Positions 1 to 10,329 of a stretch of DNA of 64,000 nt are shown here, piece after piece (positions within the stretch are counted from its first letter, which is position 1; the number at the start of each line of letters is the position of its first letter). The notes below the pieces were generated by a model. That model was not told the DNA's origin. It saw only the letters and a list, made by a program, of their open reading frames with translations, and did not search any database. A program made the position numbers and the translations under genes. The stretch comes from Euclidia mi (Eukaryota; Arthropoda; Insecta; Lepidoptera; Erebidae). The stretch is taken from contig OX123209.2 in assembly GCA_944739405.2 (NCBI GenBank), forward strand, positions 13,162,217 through 13,226,216, read 5' to 3'.

Positions 1-448
1 GTTTTAGGTAGGGAAAAACTTCATTCCTTCGGCCAGGCACTCATGTTAAATCCAGCAAGACTTACTCTTAAAACTTAAACAATTAATAATATAATACCAT
101 AAATAATAAAAAGTAATTTAAATAATAGGAGAAACCATTAACATGTACATTAAAATAATAAAAAACAACACGCAACTGTAGTGTCGCCAGCAGTGATGAA
201 TGAGCTGTAAAAATTACAATTAGTGTCATATTATTATCAACTGCAAGATTTATTAACACTACATGGTTTTGTTACTGGAACTCTGAACTACTAACACAGA
301 ACAACTACTCGTTTTCCGTGCCACGGATAAACTTTCAAACTCAAGATTTACCAGTTTTGTACGTTAAAGTTAGACTTGGCTACCATTTTTTTAAGTACAC
401 TCCTTCACTAAGAATTGATCATAAGTTGCGAGGGACTTTACAACTATT

Positions 449-749
449 CATCATCATCATTAGCCCTTAAAACTGTCCCACTGCTGGGCACAGGCCTCTT
501 CTCACTATGAGAAGGGTAAGGCCATAGTCTTCCAAGCTGGCCGAGTGCGGGTTGGCAGACTTCACATCAGTCTTTCGCGAACATTATGGAGAACTCTCAG
601 ACATGCAGGTTTCCTCACGATGTTTTCCTTCATCGTTTAGCAAGCGATAATTAACAATTTAATACGCACTTAACTCCGAAAAGTCATTGGTGCGAGCCGA
701 GGATTCGAACCTGAGACTCTCCACTCGGCTATCGCTACTTCTATTCTCT
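449..749 (-). mobile_element. SINE A, full length, with target duplication
   Basis: The minus strand reads a tRNA-like head (GCGATAGCCGAGTGGAGAG A-box region and GGTTCGAATCC B-box) followed by a body and ending in (GAT)n. A 12-bp direct repeat, TTTACAACTATT, flanks it at 437-448 and 750-761, which sets the ends. About 301 bp. Confidence 0.85.
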
Positions 750-804
750 TTTACAACTATTATTATGTCATAATGAACACCAGAATTGAAATAATCAATT
801 GTGA

Positions 805-880
805 TTCACAAAAGTGTTGCCTGGGGATCGAATCCACACCTCAGCGCAGCTCGCAGTGCTGAACGTCGAGGCCACTGTGA
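805..880 (-). repeat. tRNA-like SINE head fragment
   Basis: GGGGATCGAATCC read in reverse forms a Pol III B-box-like motif within a GTTGC...ACTGTGACGC context. It resembles the heads of SINE E at 27440-27520 and 50440-50520. No complete tRNA fold was apparent. Confidence 0.4.
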
Positions 881-941
881 CGCGATTTCGGATATTAAGT
901 CTGTTAGGTTCCTTGTGATTCTATATGTAGATTGTTTGACA

Positions 942-1125
942 TCGTCTTAACGCTATCCCAGTTACATCTAAGGCTTACGCCTCAAATCCAGAGCCCGCTT
1001 ACTAGTCTTACCAGGTTTGACTGTATACTAGCTTTGCCTTAGAGCGGCGTCCGCAACCCAAAGGGATAGCGATATTCCATGGTTCAGACCAGTATTAAGA
1101 GTTCCTCTAAGTACTTAAGGGTTTT
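942..1125 (-). mobile_element. SINE C, 3' part
   Basis: Matches the minus-strand copies at 60562-60937 and 46715-47062 over the TCTAACCGGATTTGACTG-like, GGGATAGCGATATTCCATGG and TAGACTAGTGTC-like blocks. The tRNA-like head is missing. Confidence 0.65.
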
Positions 1126-1570
1126 GCTGTAATATAAGAATTTGCGTGTATATCTTATAAGGCAGGCACAAAGTATTTACGAAAATTCTTCCAAGTAAAT
1201 ATATTTTTCAAGGAATAGGGGAAGAAATCTGGTTTACCAAATCTAGAACATTTCAAATTACAAGCTGACTAGCCAAAATGCACCGCGACACACGCCAAAA
1301 TAAATATCGCTAGTTATCGAGAAGAATATAACTAGTTTTTGACCCGGAAACTGACCAGGGATCTTATGATGGGACCTACATATCGGGTAAAAAAACTTTA
1401 TTTATCTAAAAAAAACACTTCATGACATAAGTACAAATATGTTTAACATTTTAGTAACAATATTAGTGAGCAGTATGACCACATGATCTAGGATCCTAGC
1501 CCCCATTCTGCACAGACATGACATAGGAAATCTTTCAAAAACACTTGACTTTCTTTATGATGGATACTGC
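1126..1570. other. No gene recognised
   Basis: AT-rich sequence with no repeat family or convincing exon that I can identify. It may hold the promoter of the distal Chip transcript but shows no core-promoter motif I would defend. Confidence 0.4.
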
Positions 1571-1582
1571 GATATTGTCTTA

Positions 1583-1659
1583 TCATCATCATCAGCCCTG
1601 TATATATACTGTCCCACTGCTGAGCACGGGCCTCTTCTCACTATGAGAAGGGTAAGGCC
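1583..1659 (-). mobile_element. SINE A 3' fragment just upstream of the distal exon
   Basis: 77 bp equal to the 3' tail of SINE A in reverse (starting TCATCATCATCAG). It is flanked by a perfect 12-bp duplication GATATTGTCTTA at 1571-1582 and 1660-1671. It is therefore a 5'-truncated insertion, ending 45 bp before ATG 1717 counted from the second repeat. Confidence 0.85.
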
Positions 1660-1716
1660 GATATTGTCTTATGGTGTTCTTGATTGTTGTGAGATGTTAG
1701 TGTTGTCGAGTGGTGG

Positions 1717-2132
1717 ATGTCAGGTGTGATGTGTGCGCAGATGTCGGTGGGGCTGCAGCGGCGCGTGCCGGCGCTCGACGAGGGCGGCGCCGGCGTGCCG
1801 GCGGCGTGGAAGAGCGGCAACAGCGAGCCGCCGTTCGCGTCGTTCGCGCCGCCCGCCGGCTCGCCCGCCGGCCCGGCGTTCGCCGCGTCGCCGGCGCCGT
1901 CCACGCCGGGCCCGGGGTTCGCGGGCCCGCCGTACGCGGCGCCGGGACCGTTCGGCTCGCCGTCCGCGCGGCCCGGCTCCGGCGGCGGTTTCCCGCCGGG
2001 CCCGCCGCAGCAGCCGCACTTCCCCGGGCCCGGGTTCGCGCCGCCCGGCTCGCCCTTCCACCCGCACCCTCCACACCCGCCGATGCCGCCGCATCCACAC
2101 ATGATGGCGCCGTTACCACCGCCAGTTGACAG
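1717..2132 (+). CDS. Chi: Chip/Ldb distal first coding exon (candidate, alternative)
   Basis: Seen: an open frame from ATG 1717 (in-frame ATGs also at 1729 and 1741; upstream in-frame stop TGA at 1690) to a consensus donor CAG|GTACGT at 2133. It encodes 138 residues plus two bases of a codon (AG), so the exon ends in phase 2. The sequence starts MSGVMCAQMSVGLQRRVPAL and is then extremely rich in Pro, Gly and Ala, ending in a His/Pro/Met stretch and PLPPPVD. Base composition is far more GC-rich than the surroundings. Family knowledge: insect Chip proteins carry a long low-complexity N-terminus before the conserved dimerisation domain. Inference: spliced to the exon at 52831, AG+G restores Arg and leads straight into the conserved RHAPYFGQPDY segment. 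The start codon is uncertain; none of the three ATGs has a strong context, and an upstream 5'UTR exon is possible. All six frames here are open because of GC bias, so the assignment rests on donor, phase and composition. Confidence 0.68.
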
Positions 2133-2412
2133 GTACGTCCACAATCACCATTTAAGTACTTACTAAGAATAATAGACAGACTTTTTCAAGTACCAACAGT
2201 TGGCTGGACATAGCAATTTAGCAATGGGACCTGTTGCAATTTTCGACACAATATTTTTCACCGCCAGTTGACAGATACGTCCAAAATGACAATTCAAATA
2301 GTTTACTGAGAAAACGAGACAGGCTTTTCCAAACACCAGTAGTTGCTTGCCGGACGCGCGTACGTACCAATTTAGTAATAGACCTGTTGCAATTTTCGAC
2401 ACAATATTTTTT
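2117..2412 (+). repeat. Diverged tandem duplication of the distal exon's 3' end and donor
   Basis: Copy 1 (2117-2258) and copy 2 (about 2259-2412) both start CACCGCCAGTTGACAG and both end GACCTGTTGCAATTTTCGAC...AATATTTTT. Copy 1 carries the working donor (ACAG|GTACGTCC). In copy 2 the same site reads ACAG|ATACGTCC, so GT is lost. Confidence 0.9.
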
Positions 2413-2870
2413 TAAACTTCTAGCTTTTAACCTAAAGCACAATGGGATTCACGTAATCATAAAAACGTTTTCAACCCTGTGCTCTCTAAGCTCTTTACGA
2501 CGAAACCGTTCTCTAATAAAAAGTCACCAAACCCATGATTTTAACTTACTTCTAGACCAAGTTAATTCACATTGTTATGAGTTCTGATGTGCACGACTAA
2601 ACTAAGTGTAAATTATTGATCTTTGATGCCACGAGACAGGGATGGCAGGTCATAAGATCTGTCAAATCTTTCACTTAATTGAAAAGACATAATCCTGAAT
2701 CGTGTATGTAATAGAACATGAGCGATGGACGCAGGATTCAGTTTTTGAGGAGGGTGAATTTAAATCCTAAAAAAAAAATTATAATAGTCGTCTACTTTTC
2801 TAGATTACACTGTGGAGACATTTTAAGTGAGAGAATACATCTTACTTATATTTTACTTCAGGGAAGTATA
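2413..2870. other. No gene recognised
   Basis: AT-rich intronic sequence without recognisable repeat or exon. Confidence 0.4.
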
Positions 2871-2879
2871 TTGATTCCC

Positions 2880-2930
2880 ATAATTTAGCACCAGACCTAA
2901 GACATTCCCTTGCGGCACTCCAGCTTTTAC
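2880..2930 (-). pseudogene. LINE reverse-transcriptase fragment
   Basis: The minus strand encodes G-V-P-Q-G-N-V-L-G-L-V-L, the characteristic Jockey/CR1-type reverse-transcriptase motif (GVPQGSVLGPLLF in family terms). Too short to class further. Confidence 0.6.
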
Positions 2931-2973
2931 GCACCTATATTAAAAACCAAAATATTTTAAATTTTATTTTAAA

Positions 2974-3178
2974 CTAGAGGACGCCAGCAGCTACGCCTGC
3001 TTTTTTTAAATTAACCCGTTTTGGCCGATCCCGTGGGAATTTCGAAAAATGCCTTCTTAGTGCACCCCTACGGTCCCCAAGGAACATACATGCCAAATTT
3101 CAGCTTCCTCCGCCCAATAGTTTCGGCTGTAGCGTGTCTGTCAGTCAGTCAGTAACGCAAGGATTTTATATATTAAGA
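2974..3178 (-). mobile_element. Helitron-like Lep1-type element
   Basis: On the minus strand it begins TCTTAATATATAAAATCCTT, contains GCGTTACTGACTGACTGACA and ends GGCGTCCTCTAG, inserted between A and T without duplication. TC...CTAG ends and A^T insertion fit non-autonomous Helitrons. Same family as 4433-4639, 28082-28289 and 50099-50305. Confidence 0.75.
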
Positions 3179-3364
3179 TTTAACCAATTAAAGATTTGAA
3201 AACAATGATGCAGATTTTAAGTTAGATACAAAATAAATACCGAAAGCTTTGATTAGCGACTATTGCATACTTTTATACTGAGCTTAGTGCTGAAGCATGT
3301 CAATATAACTAGTGCTTTAAGAATATGTGAAGTCACTTGCTCAGCTCTGTGCACCAAGATTTAA

Positions 3365-3480
3365 GACAACTGTGGCAAAGCTGATTTTCTGTCATATCTG
3401 GTTAAACTAGTAAGCGAACCTAGGGCTCCAAGGCGTGTAAGTCTTGTGCAACCGGGATAACGCTCGGGCGATGATGAATA
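3365..3480 (+). mobile_element. SINE C 3' tail fragment
   Basis: Matches the end of the full copy at 37974-38365 (TTCTGTCATATCTGGT..., ACCGGGATAACGCT, GGGCGATGATGA). Confidence 0.6.
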
Positions 3481-3980
3481 GGGAAGTTTCCTACCAGTAA
3501 AATAAATTGTAAAAGTTTTTTTATCTAGTAAAACATGTAATTTTATTCATCAATTAATGTTAAAACTTTATTTTACATTTTTTTTGCCAATTTATTGATA
3601 ATAAGTATTATACTTGACAACAAAAACTATGACGTCACTATGTCATATTATTTCATACAAAAGCCGTAGCAAAGGTAGTTTTTGATATTTAATTTAAAGT
3701 GTTTGATTTGACTAGTTGGAAACAACCCTATGATGATGAATAAAATTAGTGTCATGTCATTTCACTCGTACGCTAAATTCTCGCCAGGGCGTGGAGTTGC
3801 GGAAATAGCTCGTGCTACCATCCAAGACCAGCTCTAGTCTTCGAGTCTTGGGTTCGGGCACTAGTTTAACCAGTGCAGGCAGAATATTAACTTTTCCACA
3901 AAACCTTATACCATTCCCTTCAAATAAAAGATGAATTTGCCCAATGGACCAGGCGTATTTTTTGTCGTGTCTGTTTGTGG
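3481..3980. other. No gene recognised
   Basis: AT-rich; no family identified. Confidence 0.35.
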
Positions 3981-3984
3981 CCAA

Positions 3985-4425
3985 CTCTTGTATCGGAGTT
4001 TTTAGAAGCCTCCGACATGACTTTTAACTACCTATTCTTGTCCTCAGACAAGATAGAGAAAGCTGTCGAGCTTTACATGCCCTCCAAAGCAGAGTAGTAG
4101 GCTTGGCTAGCCGTTCGTAACAGATTGGCAAAGTTAAGCAACGCTTGCACAGGTCGCCACTTGGATGGGTGACCGTGTGTGGCATTTACATCTGAGCGCT
4201 ACCGTGCTTCAGAGGACACGTAAAGCTGTAGGACCCGGTTCTTGTCTCAGGATAAGAATCGTCAGACCATGGCGGAGGCCTTCGGGCGGTCTGAAAACTC
4301 TGATACTAGAGTTGGCCACACATTCACACGAAAAACAAACAAAGCAGAGTAGTCTTCTGATGTAAACTCTCGCCCACCCATCCAAGTTGGTGACCTCTGT
4401 GAACGTTGCTTGACTTTGACGATAT
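3985..4425 (-). mobile_element. 5S-derived SINE split by a second 5S-derived SINE
   Basis: The outer copy runs on the minus strand as 3985-4098 and 4354-4425. Its 5S-like head reads, in reverse, CACCCATCCAAGTTGGTGACC and CGTTGCTTGACTTTG. It is interrupted by the plus-strand copy at 4099-4339. Confidence 0.75.
4099..4339 (+). mobile_element. 5S rRNA-derived SINE, full length, nested
   Basis: A 14-bp target duplication, CAAAGCAGAGTAGT, lies at 4085-4098 and 4340-4353. The head contains AAAGTTAAGCAACGCTTG and ACTTGGATGGGTGACCG, matching the internal promoter part of eukaryotic 5S rRNA (AAGTTAAGCAACG ... CTTGGATGGGTGACCG, recalled). The body ends in CTAGAGTTGGCCACACATTC and a short A-rich tail. 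It is not a 5S gene: the 5' half of 5S is not recognisable. Confidence 0.8.
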
Positions 4426-4432
4426 ATTACTA

Positions 4433-4639
4433 CTAGAGGACGCCAGCAGCTACGCCTGCATTTTTTTTTAATTTACCCGTTTTGGCCAATCCTGTGGGAA
4501 TTTCGGGAAATCCCTTCTTAATGCACCCCTACGGTCCCCAAGGAACATACATGCCAAATTTCAGCTTTCTGCGCCCAATAGTTTTGGCTGTAGCGTGTCT
4601 GTCAGTCAGTCAGTAACGTAAGGATTTTATATATTAAGA
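4433..4639 (-). mobile_element. Helitron-like Lep1-type element
   Basis: Same structure as 2974-3178. The minus strand starts TCTTAATATATAAAATCC and ends CCTCTAG, with host A before and T after, and no target duplication. 207 bp. Confidence 0.75.
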
Positions 4640-4889
4640 TAATGGCTGGTCAAGTCGCGCTATGCGCACTTTTGAGTGAAAGGGGAACATACTTAACGGA
4701 CTCACAGGCACGACAATTAAAGAATCTCCTTCGTTTTGTTAAGTCTATTAAAATATTATTTGAATATTTCTCGTTCGTCCATCCAAATAAGAATCGCGTG
4801 CAACATCACATGATAAGGTTAACACAAATCAATCATTTTAATAGCCTGCGTGGTACGTGCTTAACCGTATTGACATTCTTATTTAGACT

Positions 4890-5385
4890 AATCAATATCT
4901 TGCGAACACGGGCGGGGTGGGTAGCCATGACACTTTTAGAAAATACATGGCTATGCCCGCGGCTGCGCCCGCAAGAATCATACTATCTATTGGTGAAAAG
5001 CGTACAAAAAGCTGTTCAGTAGTTTTTGAGTTTTTCTCGTTCATACAGACAGGACGCTGCGGAGTTCATTTTAAATGTATATCAATCTATACATCTATAG
5101 GTACATATAAATAAAATGGGATTGACTGTTTGTAATATTGAAATAACCGCTTTTTATTAAATGCATGTGGATGTTTACACAGTACATATTATACAGAAAT
5201 GACATTTTTTTTTACAATTTTTGTCTGTCTGTCTATCTGTCTGTTTGTTCTCGCTAATCTCTGAAAGGGCTGGACCGCTTTGACGAGACTGATGTACCAA
5301 GGAGTAACATAGGCTATACATTAACCGGGTACCCGAAGTAGTTCCCTCAGGACGCGGGTGAAACCGCGGGCAACAGCTAGTACAT
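4890..5385. repeat. Degenerate dispersed repeats with GTCTGTCTGTC and CAGCTAGT ends
   Basis: Two decayed segments of the type common in moth introns: CCGCGGCTGCGCCCGC around 4958 followed by a conserved AAGAATCATACTATCTAT block, and GTCTGTCTGTCTATC at 5224 running to GGGCAACAGCTAGTA at 5382. A CTAG end again suggests Helitron relatives, but no clean ends were found. Confidence 0.4.
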
Positions 5386-5389
5386 AATA

Positions 5390-6275
5390 TGAAATGAAGT
5401 CTTCTTTTCGTAATGGATTTGTAAGGATGAAGCTAAAAATAGCTAACTTTACCTAAGTCGAGCATAGAGCACTTTATAATAATACACTGCGTCAATCATA
5501 TACAAAAGTATTCGGTACAGTAGCTTCAATCGTTAATTTGTCTGTCGTTAGAGCAAATATTTAATCAGTCAGAATAATTATTTCAACCCGAATTAGGAAT
5601 TGAAATGACATTAAACGGTCAAAACCGCATTAACACCGCACACGTCACAACTCAGAAATCGAACCGAGACTCAACAGTCAAAGTCGTAAAAAAATCAATA
5701 CATCCCAACTCAGAAATCGAACTGCAACTTAGCGGTCAGCATTTACCCCAAACAAAACCAAACGCCGCACCAGTGTCAGTCAAATACACAGTTCATGTAT
5801 AATATAAAAATCACAAAAATTATCTTGAAGAAGAATAAAATAAAAGTTGCGCCTGTGTGCTTCGGTGTTATGTCTGTGTGCGTGGGCTCATTGAGTGTGC
5901 CTGTGTGTGTGCGGCCCGAGCCATAAAACTGTGTGTGTGTGCGTGCACGAATAAATGTAGGTGAATGCGCCCAGTACTTATATCTGAACGGTACCGACAG
6001 AAGATTAAGTTTAATTAAATATTATTTAATTATTTTGCTTTTTTATGGATACGATTGATCGTGATTCGGCCGTTTTAGGATATTTTTATATTGTTGCTAA
6101 GCTCGTCTAAGATACTGATGAGGAAACAGTTTTTTGTTTTTTTTTTTAATATTGTTTGCCGTCGTGACTTTAGATTTTTTTAATAATTATTATTAACTCG
6201 GCGATAGTTTCTAAAAACTTTCAGTTTCAGTCAAAAAATAGAATAAAGCGTTCTAACTGTTTATAAAAATCCTTT
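5390..6275. other. No gene recognised; GT-rich patch
   Basis: AT-rich with an imperfect (TG)n stretch around 5840-5950. No exon or family recognised. Confidence 0.4.
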
Positions 6276-6284
6276 TTATTAATA

Positions 6285-6467
6285 ACTAGACGTTGCCAGC
6301 GACTCCGCCCGCGTCAATTATATATATAAACCTTCCTCTAGAATCATTCTATCTATTGAAAAAACCGCATCAAAATCCGTTGCGTAGTTTTAAGATTTAA
6401 GCATACATAGAGACAGACAGACAGAAAATAGACTTTGTTTTATACTATGTACTAGCAAAAGTTCTTT
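6285..6467 (-). mobile_element. Helitron-like repeat fragment
   Basis: Begins ACTAGACGTTGCCAGCGACT and ends ACTATGTACTAG. It shares AAAACTACGCAACGGATTTT (in reverse) and the GTCTGTCTGTCTCTATGTATG-like block with 46100-46275. Confidence 0.5.
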
Positions 6468-6674
6468 CTTTTCTACGTATTTATATAAAACTTTATTTTG
6501 TGTATAGTGCACACCCCTTACGAATTGACGGTACTTGTTACTAGGAACCATTTTAATTCTGAGAAGTTAATCAGCAATAATTAGTTGCTCCATACAAAAT
6601 TCAACTTTGTTCCGACAAAACATAACAGCTTATTTATTATTCGCGATTTCGGTAATGTCCCGGTACAATTCTAT

Positions 6675-6985
6675 TAAATCACAGTGCTACTGTAAAGCAA
6701 ATAAGGTGTCTTAAGTCTAGCAGTGGACTTCGAAAAGCTGTAGAGATTATACATACATAGACTCACGCATGTTTCCCGGAGGAGTAGGCAGAGACTACGG
6801 AACGCCATTTGCAACGATCCTGACATCTCTCTTGCTTCATTCACTCCCATCAGGTTCCTCATGCATGCTCTTCTGTTCAGGGTATTTCTAACCTGTCCTG
6901 TTTTTAGGACCTTTCCAAACAGGTCAGAGAACGTCCGCCTAGGTCTTTCCCTTCGTCCTGTCCCATTCACACTTTTATATCTACT
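6675..6985 (-). pseudogene. LINE C-terminal fragment
   Basis: The minus strand encodes NGTGRRERPRRTFSDLFGKV and TGQVRNTLNRRACMRNLMGV, the end of a retrotransposon polyprotein also present at 21930-22905, 23266-23490, 50930-51285 and 61040-61235. The other copies add an upstream GHMERMD segment typical of LINE C-termini. No catalytic motif is left. Confidence 0.7.
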
Positions 6986-7180
6986 TGGTCAATCTTTCGT
7001 TATCCGTCATGTAGAGATTATAGATCAATAATATTTGCGTATTGCTGGTGCGTGTGGTGGATTAAGAAGACAGTGTCACTATCTCATTTCATTTCATGTT
7101 TGTATGAAGGAAGAATACACGAAGAAAATAGTGTCTTTGCAGAGATAAAAAATTCTTACACAAATTTATTTTATTTTATG

Positions 7181-7437
7181 TATAGACTCACGCCTGTATC
7201 CCCGAAGGGGTACGCAGAGGTATAAATATTACACTCACATTTCGCCATGAATTTTTAGGTCCCATGTAACAGGGCGCGAGCCTATTGCCGATTGCCGTTA
7301 CCGGGATCACATCACCAGACTCCGTGCTGCTACTGAGAATTCGGAAAAACCCAGTAACAAAACTGTTACTTACCCGGCCCGGGACCTCCGACCAGCAGTC
7401 GCATACGCTATCCATTGGACCACGGAGGCAGTCTAAA
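7181..7437 (-). mobile_element. SINE B
   Basis: The minus strand begins CTGCCTCCGTGGTCCAATGG (tRNA-like A-box region). It carries the CAATAGGCTCGCGCCCTGTTAC-type body block and ends GGGGATACAGGCGTGAGTCT. Diverged B-box. Confidence 0.75.
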
Positions 7438-7439
7438 AC

Positions 7440-8655
7440 ACAATTTGTTAAACTCCGTCTGGCGAGCGTGGTATAGTAAGCCAAATCCACTTTTTGACTC
7501 ACAGTGGCACTGTGAAGCAAAACAGAAGAGGCTCAAGTTCAGCAGTTGACTGTGAAAAAGCTGTTTAGTGAAGAGGATAATAAGTTTTCGCTATACATAG
7601 TCGTTGTATACCGTCCCAGTGTCGCGACTAAATTACATAATGTAACTTAACGTTTGCATATTAACTTCGAGTATTTAGCCAACGTTTCGCCAAAAATCTT
7701 TATGTGCCATCTAATAAACTATCTAGTGGACTTATTTCTACAAATTCCTAATCAATAGTTCCTAATCTATGCATCTCTCGATGGATTATACTACTAGTGA
7801 TATAATTATATTTGACACAAGTATTTTGTTTGTTCAATTTAGAATGGAGATAATGTCAAATATGTATCTCTAGTAGCAAAATCCACAGATAGATCAAATA
7901 TTCGGACCGGCTGTAAGTCACCATAATACTTTGTTCGTACAGAGACTTTGGAATCCGCTGCGATCATACCATGTGAATAAATGTCAAACAACTAAATGAG
8001 GTGAAATTAATTCGCCGAAATTTATTTATCAGTAAATCTAAGAGATGTTCTATCGGTACCCGCCACCCCGCGCTACATACGTATATAACGTGGGTACCGC
8101 ATCGGCCGGCGTAACTTGAGCTCCCTCGGCTGCCGCTCGCAGAATGAACTTCACGGGACAAGGGCGGCGAGGTGACGTTACATGGCTCTTCATAAACTGG
8201 CCGCGGCTACATAGCTAGAGAACTCCACTCCGTTCGAGTGTCGTCTGCCTCGCTCCACGATCAAAACGATTCGAAATTCGAATGAATATTTTTTTGTTCA
8301 ATTTTTTTTTGTAGAGATGTGGAGTTTTGGTGTTAGTTTTTTTTTTACTGGTGTTTATGGTAACATTGTGTTTGCGGGTAAGATTGACCAGACCTTAGAT
8401 TCTTAACGTTTTAATACTAAGTTTTGTGTGGGACCTCGCCCGTTTGCGATTGTTTATGTGCGCTGAAAGGAATGTCTCCGGTTATATTGGACGGGATTAC
8501 TTAAAACGATTTTAACTTGAGAATTAAGAAAAATTTTTTGGAGTATTGCTCTCTGTTTAGACCCTAAGGGTGAAAAATAAAAGTTGGAGTAACACAAAAA
8601 TGTCGTCATATATGTATTAAGCGCTGTGTTATCATGTATTAATGTACGATAATGC
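7440..8655. other. No gene recognised; one GC-richer patch
   Basis: Mostly AT-rich. The stretch 8040-8280 is GC-richer, unique-looking and contains CGGCCGGCGTAACTTGAGC and GACGTTACATGGCTC. It could be regulatory, but nothing specific supports this. Confidence 0.3.
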
Positions 8656-8664
8656 AATAGTACT

Positions 8665-8985
8665 AGTAGCAGCGGCAGCCCAGTGGACTAATAGGCTGCT
8701 ACGCAGAGGGTCTCGAGTTGAAATTCACGGCGCTCACCACTACTTTTCGAAGTTCTGTGCGTATGAAAAAGTTAATTATCGCTTGATAAACGGTGATGAA
8801 TTAATCTTTTAAAGAAACCTGCATGTTTGAAAGTTCTCCATAGAGTTTTCGAAGGATTTATGAGAAGTATGACAACCCGGACTTGGCCTGCGTGGTTGGA
8901 CTAGCCTAATCCTTCTCATAGTGAGAAGAAGTCTGAGCCCAGCAGTGGGACAGAAAACATAAGAAACAAGTCTGACGATGATAAT
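8665..8985 (+). mobile_element. SINE A, diverged
   Basis: A head like GCGGCAGCCCAGTGGACTAA, the AACCTGCATGTTTGAAAGTT block and CCTTCTCATAGTGAGAAGAA, then a GATGAT-rich end, follow the SINE A order. Confidence 0.7.
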
Positions 8986-9399
8986 GATGGATGTCGATTT
9001 TAAACATTCACAACCATCATTCAAGTTTCTTATCTGTTACGCACTCATTAAATACCTATATTACCTATGTTTCTTTTCCAGGAGTGCGATTTGCATTTGA
9101 CATGAGGTCGAATACCAACAAATTGAACAACTAAATTAAAAAAATGACTATAAGCAGTAATTAATTAGTAAATATTTATTTTTACTTAACTACATCTTCT
9201 ACTCTAGAACTTAATTGTTCCTGTGTTCTTTACAACATTATATATATATACTACCGAATTTACTTATTATTTGTAAGTGAGTAACATAATTTTTGTTTCG
9301 TTTGGGATTCGAACTCCCAACCCACCTAGCTACCAACTGACAGCAGACAGTGAAGTTATTGATGATGCCAATACAGTATGATTAGATGGGTCGAAAGTC

Positions 9400-9780
9400 T
9401 TTGAAGCCACTGACGAGCCTCTGATTTTCGTTTCAGAGTAGGTTCAACCACCAACAGACTGTCGTGCAGAGGATATCGAGTTCAAATTCACAGCATGCGC
9501 TATTGACTTTTAGAAGTGACGTGCGGATTTAATTGTTAATTATCATCGCTTGTCCCGTGCCTCAGAGAGCACAGTAAGCCGTCGGTTCCGGCTCTCATGA
9601 AGATCTTTGACAGTCGTTATGGTTTGTCAATACCCTTGAATATACTGACACTAGTCTACCCTTATGGGTTACGGAGGTCGCTCTGTGGACAAGGAAATTT
9701 TCTGTCAAGTCTGGTTTAACTAGTAAGGTGGCTCCGGGCTTCAAGACGAAGTCTTGGATGCAACTGGGGTAAGAGGTGAA
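9400..9780 (+). mobile_element. SINE C, diverged
   Basis: Contains the SINE C blocks in order: GAGGATATCGAGTTCAAATT (head end), CCGTGCCTCAGAGAGCAC, ATGAAGATCTTTGACAGTC and TTTTCTGTCAAGTCTGGTTT, although the internal order around 9600-9700 is decayed. Confidence 0.6.
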
Positions 9781-9814
9781 GGTGGGATTTACGATAACAT
9801 AACATAAAACATAC

Positions 9815-10065
9815 ATAACTTCACGCCTTTTATCCCCGAGGGGGTAGGCAGAGGTGTATTACACACCCACATTTCGCCAGTTATGTTTCGGTACCAATGT
9901 AATAGGGGGCGAGCCTATTGCCATCTACCGGGCACATTGTTAAGCGAGCGATAATTAAATTTTTTAATACACACATAACTTCGAAAAGTCAGAGGTGTGT
10001 GCCCGGGGTAACTGGGGATCGAACCCGAGACCATTGTCTTGGCACCACTGGGCTATTGAAGTTTA
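9815..10065 (-). mobile_element. Chimeric SINE (B-like tail, tRNA-like head)
   Basis: Shares ACTTCACGCCTTTTATCCCC, TTTCGGTACCAATGTAATAG and AAGCGAGCGATAATTAA with 27538-27715 and 57065-57332, and a reverse B-box GGATCGAACCCGAGACC. The 3' end resembles SINE B while the middle resembles SINE A/C. Confidence 0.65.
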
Positions 10066-10162
10066 ATTTACGATTAAAATCATATTATTATTCTCGCGGC
10101 TCCTATATTTTCGATATTTTTGTATTGCATGCCATCACAGCTTTCAACTTGGCAAGGACTAA

Positions 10163-10324
10163 CGGCCCTGTCACGACCTACAGCGGCGGGCGGCAGCGGT
10201 GAGCGTTTTCAATGTACATAGCGCGCGTTACTCTATTGCGGCCGCGCGCCGCGAGAATAAACGCGCCATGCACATCGCCCTTGCCGCGCCGCTCGCCGCT
10301 TAGACCGATCTCGTGAACAGGCCC
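10163..10324. mobile_element. GC-rich MITE with TAA target sites
   Basis: Imperfect terminal inverted repeats (CGGCCCTGTCACGA at left; reverse of right GGGCCTGTTCACGAG) enclose a CGCGCC-rich core and are flanked by TAA at 10160-10162 and 10325-10327. TAA target sites fit PIF/Harbinger-type MITEs. Confidence 0.55.
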
Positions 10325-10329
10325 TAAGG

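Noticed and set aside
1641..2166. Several long open frames on both strands over the GC-rich island besides the chosen one
   Set aside because: They are by-products of GC composition; only the frame from 1717 ends at a consensus donor in the phase needed by the downstream Chip exon.
4110..4185. Possible 5S rRNA gene
   Set aside because: Only the internal promoter part matches 5S; the element has a SINE body and target duplication.
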